Source: Bog-473 sp963743785 | GTDB taxonomy: Bacteria > Actinomycetota > Acidimicrobiia > Acidimicrobiales > RAAP-2 | Direction of reading: 5' to 3' | Assembly: GCA_963743785.1 (NCBI GenBank) | Contig: CAVURD010000025.1 | Location: 157,019 to 221,018, forward strand | DNA: 64,000 nucleotides | Part shown: piece by piece, positions 57,172 to 64,000 of the stretch | Layout of the letters: each line of letters opens with the position of its first letter | Position numbering within the stretch: the stretch's first letter is position 1 | Position numbers and translations under genes: made by a program | The notes under the pieces: generated by a model | Database searches by the model: none | Told to the model about the DNA's origin: nothing | What the model saw: the letters and a program-made list of their open reading frames with translations, nothing else

Positions 57172-58441
57172 GTCGCCGTTCGGTCACCACCCGTCGAGGC
57201 GGCGGGGGAGGGATGCGCAGACCCAAGAGCTTGGCCAGTGCCGGAACCATGCCGGCGGCATGACGGGCCGCCTGCTTGGCCACCTCGTCGTCGGGGATGC
57301 CCACCGGCTTGACCGTACGCCGGACCGGCGACTGGATCACGGTATCGAGCAGGTGCATCCATTCTTCGGGCGGCAGATCCGCCGTCATGGCCTCCGAGGC
57401 CGCCGCGGCCAACTGCACGGCCAGATCGGCCGGCACACGCGTGCCGGGCTCGGGCGGCCTGATGGAAACCTCGAGTGCCTGCTGCACCCGGCCTTCCTTG
57501 ATGGCGTTGGTCATTCGGGCCAACCATTCCTCCCGTAGGGCGGTGACGCGGCCGTCGAGTGACTCCTTCAGGGACTTGGCCAGGCCCCGGCCCTCCTCAT
57601 CGAGGATGACGGTGCGTGAGGCAGCCACCACGGCGCGCAGTTCGCGCAACCGGTACTCCTTGCCCGACGTCTGCGCCACCGACGCGCGGTCCTTCCAGTC
57701 GGCCAGTTTCACCACCGGCAGCAGCTCTTCGGCCATGGCCATCAGGGCGTCGGTGGAGGCCGAGGGCTTGCCCGAGGCCTTGGCCGCCGTGTTCTGGGCG
57801 GCGATCGCTTGACGCACGGCGGGAAGGCCACCCCGGAGCAACTGCTCAGCCACCGGGATCTGTTCCGGTCGCAGCGCGGCCAACATGGCGTTGCGGTGCA
57901 CCGTCGATGTCGGGGTGACCGGACGCTCGCCCCGCGCCCCGCGCCCCTCGCCTCCTTCGGCCGATCGACGGCTGCCCGGTCGACGTGGCCCGCTGGAGCC
58001 ACCGCCACCGCTACCGCGGGACGGACCGCCGCTGCCACCGGGGCGCTCGCCCCCGGGGCCCTCGCTGCGACGGCTGCTTCCCTTTCCCTTGCGGTCCCGG
58101 CGATCATCGCCATCCTCACCGTCGCGTCGCCGGCTCCGCTTGGCCGAACCGGGGGCCAACATGACCGAGACGTCGGGAGCCCGTTTGGGCGTCCCCACCA
58201 CTTCAATGCGACCTTCGACCTTCTCGGGCGAGCGGGCCGGCTTGACCGAGGCCAGCGAGAGGACTTCGATCCCCTCCAGCCCGACCTCGACGTCGGCCCG
58301 AAACACCGCACCGACGGCGCCGCCGTCGGGGACCAGTGAGCCATCGAGCACACCCTTGGGCTGCTTCGCTCCGGCGGCACGCCACGTCCATGACCCATCG
58401 CTGCTCTTGCTCGTTAACTCGATATCGATCCGGCGTGACAT
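57152..58441 (-). CDS. Hypothetical RGG-like protein
   Basis: 429 aa. Residues 1-85 form a strand-rich domain (SRRIDIELTSKSSDGSWTWR, VFRADVEVGLEGIEVLSLAS) reminiscent of an OB or cold-shock-like fold. Residues about 90-200 are disordered and rich in Arg, Gly and Ser (RRDGEDGDDRRDRKGKG, GSGGPSRGSGGGGSSGPRR), the composition of RNA-binding linkers. The rest is helical (AEQLLRGGLPAVRQAIAAQN; MVPALAKLLGLRIPPPPPRR). No family recognised. Nucleic-acid binding is the best guess. Convergent with the GNAT gene. Confidence 0.7.
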   Translation of the reverse strand: MSRRIDIELTSKSSDGSWTWRAAGAKQPKGVLDGSLVPDGGAVGAVFRADVEVGLEGIEVLSLASVKPARSPEKVEGRIEVVGTPKRAPDVSVMLAPGSAKRSRRRDGEDGDDRRDRKGKGSSRRSEGPGGERPGGSGGPSRGSGGGGSSGPRRPGSRRSAEGGEGRGARGERPVTPTSTVHRNAMLAALRPEQIPVAEQLLRGGLPAVRQAIAAQNTAAKASGKPSASTDALMAMAEELLPVVKLADWKDRASVAQTSGKEYRLRELRAVVAASRTVILDEEGRGLAKSLKESLDGRVTALREEWLARMTNAIKEGRVQQALEVSIRPPEPGTRVPADLAVQLAAAASEAMTADLPPEEWMHLLDTVIQSPVRRTVKPVGIPDDEVAKQAARHAAGMVPALAKLLGLRIPPPPPRRVVTERRLSPAGG

Positions 58442-58611
58442 GCGGCGGACACGCTACCGCGCCTGAGGCCCTTCCAAGCGCCGAATCGGATTTTGGGTGG
58501 TGCCCTCCTCGGTTCCAGCATCCCGTATCATGGCTAGGCGTCTAGACGACGGCCGAAGATTGCCGCCGAGAGTGCCGGCGTGGCGACTCGTGCTCGTTCG
58601 GGAGGACTTTG

Positions 58612-60191
58612 ATGACTGATCACGTAGAACCACCTGGCGCGACATCTGCTCCTGAGCCGGACGATGCCGCTGATGCGCCCGGGGACGTCGCGGCAGCCCC
58701 CATTGAAGCGTCACACAACCCGACCGTGGAGTCCCCGGCGGAGGGACCGGTCGACGAGGCAGTGGAGCCCTCGGCCGCCGGGGCCTCGGGCGAGGACGTG
58801 GCGGCGCGCCGCCGCCGCCGCCGCCGACCCAGCCCGGGTGGCCGTTTCCCGTCATGGCTCCGGCCGCCCCGACCGGTCCTGCAACGCCTCCACTCGGCTT
58901 GACCGCCGCCGCTGGCTTCCCGCCACCGCCTTCGGCGCCGATCGCCACAGCCGAGCCCAAAGAGAAGAAAGGCCGTCGTTGGGTGGCCGTGGCGGTCATC
59001 GCTGCGGTCATCGGTGCTTTGGTGGGCTCCGGCGTCACCGCGTTGGTCGACCACAACAACAACGGCGGGGAAAGCGTCACCATCCACGAGAGCAACTCCG
59101 CCCCCGGAGCGGCGGTCCTCAGCGGCAACGTGACCATCCCCCAACTGGTCAAGGACGTGATCCCGGCCGTGGTCTCCATCGACGTCAAGGCGGGCGGAAA
59201 CGAGGACGAAGGTACCGGGATGATCATCACCTCGAACGGTGAGGTGATCACGAACAACCACGTGATCGAGCTCTTCACCGGCACGGCGGGCGGGACCATC
59301 ACCGTGACCGAATACGGCCAGACCAAGGCCCTTCCCGCCACGCTCGTCGGCTACGACGCCGCCAAGGACGTCGCGCTGCTCAGGATCAACAACGTGTCCA
59401 ACTTGAAAACCGTCACCTTTGGCAGTTCGGCCAAGACGCAAGTCGGCGATGCGGTCGTGGCCATCGGCAATGCGCTGGGCCTGGCGGCCGGGACGCCGAC
59501 CGTGACTCAGGGCATCGTCTCGGCCCTCGGTCGATCGGTCACGGCCGGCGGCACCGGGACCACGTCGGAGAACCTGCAGAACCTGATCCAGACCGATGCC
59601 GCCATCAACCCCGGGAACTCCGGCGGCCCCCTCATAGATACCGCCGACCAGGTCATCGGCATGAACACGGCCGTGGCCGGCACCTCCAGCGACGGGACCG
59701 GCGCCCAGAACATCGGCTTTGCCATTCCCATCTCGCAAGTTGAGTCGCTCATCCCCGAACTGGAGAAGGGTGGGCCGGCCACCAACACCGGGGGGTACCT
59801 GGGCGTTGACATCACGACGCTGACCCCGGCCCTGCGCCAGCAATACGGCCTCACACCAACATCGGGTGCCGTCATCCTCAACGTCATCGCGGGCTCACCG
59901 GCCGACCAGGCCGGTCTCAAGCAGGGTGATGTGATCGTCGACGTCGGTGGCACAGCCATCGATTCGTCCGAGACGCTGCAGAGCATCGTCCAAAAGGACA
60001 AGCCCGGTCAGGTCGTGCCGGTCACGTACTACGTCGGTGACGAAAAGCACACGGTGTCGGTCACCCTGGGCACGCAGGCCCAAGCCCAGCAGCAGGCGAC
60101 GCAGCAAAGCGGTTCGGTGAGTCCCTTTGGCGCGGGGGGGTTACCCGGCAACGGAGACAGTGTCGGCGGCGGCACCCAAATCGTGCCGTAA
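58612..60191 (+). CDS. HtrA/DegP-type membrane serine protease with PDZ domain (N-terminal frameshift)
   Basis: ATG 58612 with ggagg upstream. The N-terminal cytosolic part is acidic and Pro/Ala-rich; around 58805-58830, a (gcc)n run, the frame must change by one base and then codes a Pro-rich stretch, a membrane span VAVAVIAAVIGALVGSGVTA, and the trypsin-like domain: TNNHVIELF (His), AAKDVALLRI (Asp), INPGNSGGPLI (Ser). PDZ: GVDITTLTPALRQQYGLTPT, then AGLKQGDVIVDVGGTAIDSS. Extracytoplasmic quality control. Ends at a strong terminator hairpin. Confidence 0.92.
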
Positions 60192-60195
60192 AGGC

Positions 60196-60240
60196 CCCCG
60201 CCCTTCACGAAGGGGTCGCCTGATGGCGACCAGGGCGGGG
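60196..60240. terminator. Nested double hairpin between htrA-type gene and DUF1269
   Basis: Outer arms ccccgccct (60196-60204) and agggcgggg (60232-60240); inner arms ggtcgcc (60214-60220) and ggcgacc (60225-60231) around tgat. Both pair perfectly. It starts just after the protease stop and ends just before the stop of the convergent DUF1269 gene, so it likely serves both. Confidence 0.7.
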
Positions 60241-60244
60241 AGAA

Positions 60245-60775
60245 CTAGGAACCCTGGCCCTTGGCGTCCGCCTCGATGGCCTTCTGGTCGGCTTTGAGCT
60301 GCTTGGCGTGGATCTTGTCAGCCCGCTTCATGGCCGCCTCCACCTTGGCTTCCACATCAGCGACGGCGACGACGACGAGACCGGCTTGGCCCCTGTCGAG
60401 GCCCTCCCCGAGCTCTTTGAGGTCGCCCCGGCTCATGCCCGCGGCGGCGTGGCCAGCCAGCGCACCGAGCACAGCACCACCACCGCCGGTGGCGAGCAGG
60501 AGACCACCGCCGATGGCGGCAGCGGGGAAGAGGACGATGACCAGTCCCGTGGCCAGGCCGACCCCACCACCGAGCACCCCACCCACGCGTGTCGGTGTCT
60601 CATGCTTCTTGACGATTTTGACCTTGCCGTCCGCCTTGCGTTCGATGACGGCGGCGTCATAGGCGTCAATGAGGCCGATCTCGGTGTGCAGCGCATGCAC
60701 GGCGTCATAGTCCGCCAAGGCGTCCTCAACCTTTGCGTACACGCCGGCGTAGGCGAAGAACGTGTCGACGGCCAT
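60245..60775 (-). CDS. DUF1269-like membrane protein
   Basis: 176 aa from ATG 60775 (aggaggg upstream). VYAKVEDALADYDAVHALHT and AYDAAVIERKADGKVKIVKK form the soluble head; GGVLGGGVGLATGLVIVLFP and AAIGGGLLLATGGGGAVLGA are the glycine-rich membrane pair typical of DUF1269 / YhbS-like stress proteins. C-terminal helix is Lys/Ala-rich. In some bacteria such proteins are stress-induced; no direct activity is known. Confidence 0.82.
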   Translation of the reverse strand: MAVDTFFAYAGVYAKVEDALADYDAVHALHTEIGLIDAYDAAVIERKADGKVKIVKKHETPTRVGGVLGGGVGLATGLVIVLFPAAAIGGGLLLATGGGGAVLGALAGHAAAGMSRGDLKELGEGLDRGQAGLVVVAVADVEAKVEAAMKRADKIHAKQLKADQKAIEADAKGQGS

Positions 60776-60914
60776 GGGGAACCCTCCTGAGTCTGTGAGC
60801 GAAAAACAGCAATGACGAGGTCCGGTCATCTTATGACGGATGATCTCTTCGTGCCGAATGTCACAACCGTGGACGATGGCTTCCCGGCACCCGGAATACT
60901 CGCCTGCCAAATCT

Positions 60915-61397
60915 CTAAATGTCGAAATTCCGGTCGGGATGCGCCGGCGGGAAATTCATCGGCTGCGTGGGCTGCCACCCGCTGGCCTCGATGTCTTCCA
61001 GGACATGGACCATGTTGTAGGCATCCTCCTCGTAGGAGAATTTGCCACCCCCGGCGTAGATGAGCCGTGAGTAGCCGGATTGCCGGTAGGGCGTCCCGTC
61101 GTCGCGCAAGCGGGGCATGATCTGCGTCCATTTCACCACGACGTCGTTTCCCTCGATGGCGGTGAACTCGACCGGGAATTTCCAGTCCTCCATGCCCACC
61201 ATGGAATCGACCAGCCACTTAGCGATCACCTCACGCCCTTCCAGGCGTCCCCAGGCCCCGTCGATGTACACGGCGTCCTCAGTGTAGAAGTCGGCCAAGG
61301 CGCCGAATGCATCGGTCTCCTGGCCCGCATCGATACGGTCTCGCAGTGCATGGTATCGGTCAACTGTTGCTTGTACTTCCTCGCGTGGAAACGACAT
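60915..61397 (-). CDS. SnoaL-like / NTF2-fold protein
   Basis: 160 aa from ATG 61397, ten bases after the pyrophosphatase stop, with aaaggacgg upstream. NTF2-like fold: FPREEVQATVDRYHALRDRI, GALADFYTEDAVYIDGAWGR, LEGREVIAKWLVDSMVGMED and VVVKWTQIMPRLRDDGTPYR. A small cavity enzyme or ligand binder (isomerase, cyclase or dehydratase type) with Asp/His-rich pocket. Co-transcribed with ppa by spacing; no obvious shared chemistry. Confidence 0.85.
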   Translation of the reverse strand: MSFPREEVQATVDRYHALRDRIDAGQETDAFGALADFYTEDAVYIDGAWGRLEGREVIAKWLVDSMVGMEDWKFPVEFTAIEGNDVVVKWTQIMPRLRDDGTPYRQSGYSRLIYAGGGKFSYEEDAYNMVHVLEDIEASGWQPTQPMNFPPAHPDRNFDI

Positions 61398-61407
61398 AGC
61401 CGTCCTT

Positions 61408-61918
61408 TCAATTCTTCCCGGCGTGCGCACGGAAGGCTTCCCGGCACGCTTCCAACTCTCTTATCGCGGCGGCGCGCCCTTCAAACCCCATCACCTCGGT
61501 GGACTTTTCTGGCTCCAAGATCCTTGTAGATACTGAAAAAATGCTCGATCTCGTTGAGCAGGTGGACCGGGAGGTCATCGATGTCGTCGGCTTGATCCCA
61601 TTGCGGATCGTGCTCCAGGACCGTCAGGAGCTTGGCGTCGAGCCCGGCCTCGTCCCGCATGAAGAAAACACCTAAAATCCGGGCTCGAACGACGCAGCCG
61701 GGAAATGTCGGATCGGCCACCAGCACCAACGCGTCGAGCGGGTCGCCGTCCTTGGAGAGCGTGTCTGGCACAAAGCCGTAATCGGCCGGGTACGCCGTCG
61801 CGGTAAAGAGACGGCGATCCAACCGGATGACGTGGCTCTCGTGGTCGTATTCGTACTTATTGCGGCTCCCGGTGGGAATTTCGACCACGACGTCGACGAC
61901 CGTCGGCGCTTCGCTCAT
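61408..61918 (-). CDS. ppa: Inorganic pyrophosphatase (frameshifted near C-terminus)
   Basis: ATG 61918. Hydrolyses pyrophosphate to two phosphates with Mg ions. VVEIPTGSRNKYEYDHESHV and FTATAYPADYGFVPDTLSKD, then GDPLDALVLV with the metal Asp residues, are family I signatures. After HFFSIYKDL the first frame ends early at 61481; skipping one base near 61513 gives EPEKSTEVMGFEGRAAAIRE and the expected C-terminal helix to a stop at 61408, about 169 aa. An essential gene, so the shift is probably a read error. Confidence 0.9.
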
Positions 61919-62153
61919 GATCGGAATCCCTGGTACGGCATGCCAGCCCTACCGTACCGGAGAACCGCGAGAGTAGATCCGACCCGTCGGACCCTGGACG
62001 CAGGGGCGACCCATGGGGGAGCGGTGGAGTCAGAGAAAGCACCGCGTCGGCCGAGCGCTTGCGGTTTACTCCGATCGCCACAACGATCGCTGGATACCTA
62101 TTGCGACCGGCGGTACAAGAAGACTTCAAGTCCCTCGTCTCGCCCAGAGGACG

Positions 62154-64000
62154 GTGCCCCTGATTCCCTCGACGCAGCTCTCGAGATGGCGACCTGGCTG
62201 GCGCATCCCCGTCACGATGATCTGCGCCCTGGCCATGTGGATTGGAATTGGGTCCGTGGCCGTGGCCGCCGGCGGGGCGACCCGACCCCTTGAGTGGCCG
62301 GCCCATCCTGGCTGGCAGCAATTCGTGCTGGCTCCCTCGACCGATGACGTCCGTCCGGCCAGCATCCTCAGCACGTCGGGCGACGTGACGGAGGCAAAGA
62401 CAGCGACGAATCCCTCTCTTGCCCACCCGATCACGCTCACCATGCATCCGGGCGGTCCTCAACCATCCATCGTCGTCGACTATGGCCGGGACGTCAGCGG
62501 CGTCCCGTACTTCGATGTGCAATCCCAGAGTGGATCACCGATTCTGTCGTCGTCGTACAGCGAGGGGCGGCAGTACATCGGTCCGGCCGGCGACGATGCG
62601 CCAAGCAACTCAGCCGCCGGAGATACCTCACGGGTCGACAGCCTCACGGTTCGCGGCCCCGGCAGGGCGACGACCGGTCTGATTCAGGGCGGTGAGCGCT
62701 ATCAGGAGATCGGGCTCACCTCGGTGGGATCCGTGACGCTCAGGGCAATCGGCATCCGCTTCACTGCAGTGCGGGCCACGCCGAATGACTATCGAGGTTG
62801 GTTTGATTCAAGCTCCACTTCACTCAATCGAATCTGGTACGACGGCGCATACACGACTCAGTTGGACGAACTCCCGGCCCAGACAGTGCCCGGTGCCTGG
62901 CGCGTTGTGCGTGGGGGACTGGTCAACAATGCGGGGCTCGGTGGCATCGTGAACCAGGGTGTCGGCTGGACCAACGCCGTCGTTTCGTTCGACGCCAAGG
63001 TGATCTCCGGCGAGGCCGGGTGGATGGTGCGAGCCAAATCATCCCTATCGGGATATTTGTTCTTACTCGGTGACGACGTGGATACCACCGGACCACCCAA
63101 CTCTCTTCGAGAGTTTTCCCTCAGCTCGACCGGTCTACAGATGATCGACGACGTGCACCTGCATTCGCCGGTGGTGCCTGGCAGCTGGCATCACGTCGGC
63201 ACCGTGGTCGACGGGACGTACGTCACTACATCACTCGACGGGCATCGAGTCGCGAGGTTCACGACCACCTCCTTGCCCCCTGGTGCCCACAACTACGACT
63301 CCGGTTCATGCGGGTTCTTCGAGTATCCGCGCCAGACGGCACAGTTCCGTGATCTCGACGTCGTGGGACCGCACAACACCACGCTGTACTCGAACCCGTT
63401 GGCTCGAGCTACCGCGCTCAACGACTTCACGGGTCCCTCCGTCCGCTCCGGCGACCTCCTCCCGGTCATCATGGACGGAGCGAAACGGGACCGGGTTGTC
63501 TGGAGCGGCGACCTCGGTGTCGAGGGACCAAATGTCTTCTACACCACGGCAGCTGACGACTATCGTGAAGGACTCCCTGAAACTGTTGGGCAGCTATCAG
63601 AGCGCCAACGGCGAGGCGGGAGCCCAGGTTCCCCCGAATTCTCCTCTCGGGACGTTCCCCGAGAGCGGATTCACCTACTCGGCCTCGTACTCAATGGACG
63701 AAGTGGCCAACATCGCCACCTATTACCTCTACACCGGGGATCTCACCTTTGTGCGTACCGAGTGGCCGATGATCACCCGGGAACTGGCTTACAACCGGTC
63801 GATGGTGGACAGCCGCGGTCTTCTCGCCACCAACAACGACAACGGAATGGACTGGGACTATTACGACGGATCGAAGTCTGGAGAGGTCACCGCGTACAAC
63901 GACATCTACTACGAGGCACTCACGAGCGCCGCCACGATGGCGAGCCATTTGGGACTCCACGCCCAAGCGACTACCTACCGGAACGAAGCCGCCACCCTTC
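62154..64000 (+). CDS. Secreted GH78-like (alpha-L-rhamnosidase family) glycosidase, 5' part (partial, frameshifted)
   Basis: Open frame to the window end; possible starts GTG 62154, ATG 62217 or an earlier ATG at 62013. Signal-like segment CALAMWIGIGSVAVAAGGA. An N-terminal beta domain (PSIVVDYGRDVSGVPYFDVQ) is followed by a laminin-G/concanavalin-like insert (AWRVVRGGLVNNAGLGGIVN ... GSWHHVGTVVDG) and by MDGAKRDRVVWSGDLGVEGP, close to the GH78 motif that precedes the catalytic barrel. Near 63564 one base must be skipped; then KDSLKLLGSYQSANGEAGAQ and YSASYSMDEVANIATYYLYT continue the (alpha/alpha)6 barrel. The C-terminus lies outside the window. Confidence 0.8.
   Translation, partial: MPLIPSTQLSRWRPGWRIPVTMICALAMWIGIGSVAVAAGGATRPLEWPAHPGWQQFVLAPSTDDVRPASILSTSGDVTEAKTATNPSLAHPITLTMHPGGPQPSIVVDYGRDVSGVPYFDVQSQSGSPILSSSYSEGRQYIGPAGDDAPSNSAAGDTSRVDSLTVRGPGRATTGLIQGGERYQEIGLTSVGSVTLRAIGIRFTAVRATPNDYRGWFDSSSTSLNRIWYDGAYTTQLDELPAQTVPGAWRVVRGGLVNNAGLGGIVNQGVGWTNAVVSFDAKVISGEAGWMVRAKSSLSGYLFLLGDDVDTTGPPNSLREFSLSSTGLQMIDDVHLHSPVVPGSWHHVGTVVDGTYVTTSLDGHRVARFTTTSLPPGAHNYDSGSCGFFEYPRQTAQFRDLDVVGPHNTTLYSNPLARATALNDFTGPSVRSGDLLPVIMDGAKRDRVVWSGDLGVEGPNVFYTTAADDYREGLPETVGQLSERQRRGGSPGSPEFSSRDVPRERIHLLGLVLNGRSGQHRHLLPLHRGSHLCAYRVADDHPGTGLQPVDGGQPRSSRHQQRQRNGLGLLRRIEVWRGHRVQRHLLRGTHERRHDGEPFGTPRPSDYLPERSRHP

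Overview
The window is GC-rich, densely coded DNA from a high-GC Gram-positive bacterium. Markers are a complete Pup-proteasome locus (mpa, dop, pup, prcB, prcA, pafA), a fused CofG/CofH FbiC for coenzyme F420, and DUF4193 and DUF222/HNH proteins. The tat genes and a HelY-type helicase follow the proteasome genes, much as in mycobacteria. Together these point to Actinomycetota. A lineage such as Acidimicrobiia is plausible, but that is inference from gene content.

Layout. Bases 1-2843: end of gltB, gltD and an alpha/beta hydrolase. Bases 2.9-9 kb: a loose accessory stretch of single genes (SGNH lipoprotein flanked by two copies of a repeat, SDR, VOC, beta-propeller, DUF3237, SRPBCC). Bases 9.3-13.8 kb: pgi, a PrmC-like methyltransferase and an orphan substrate-binding lipoprotein. 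Bases 13.8-30.6 kb: mixed metabolic and secreted proteins, including a phosphodiesterase whose catalytic motifs are in circularly permuted order, a GHMP kinase, an aldo/keto reductase, a repeat-rich secreted propeller, a cell-wall hydrolase, an acyl-CoA synthetase and an HNH protein.

Bases 30.7-39.2 kb, minus strand: tkt-tal-gnd-pgl-fbiC-LOG. This is a pentose-phosphate gene run with no zwf/opcA that continues directly into F420 biosynthesis. Bases 39.2-41.5 kb: thioesterase, three small proteins (two clearly membrane) and trmI. Bases 41.6-55.2 kb: ferredoxin, a Tat-type secreted phosphoesterase, the Pup-proteasome genes, tatA/B-tatC, a Ski2-like helicase and a double-domain ThyX-like protein. 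Bases 55.5-64 kb: DUF4193, two unknown proteins, GNAT, an HtrA protease, DUF1269, SnoaL-like, pyrophosphatase, and the start of a secreted GH78-like glycosidase that runs off the end.

About a dozen otherwise well-conserved genes, including dop, ppa, tatA/B and htrA, are each broken by a one-base shift, often in a G/C run or simple repeat. The simplest reading is residual sequencing or assembly indels. I annotate these as whole genes and mark each shift.

How the genes work together: Pup is deamidated by Dop, ligated by PafA, recognised by Mpa and degraded by PrcBA. The Tat genes could export the twin-arginine phosphoesterase encoded beside them. The pentose-phosphate enzymes may be fed by an F420-dependent rather than NADP-dependent glucose-6-phosphate dehydrogenase, which would explain fbiC in the same run. 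No tRNA, rRNA, CRISPR array, integrase or recognisable IS was found.
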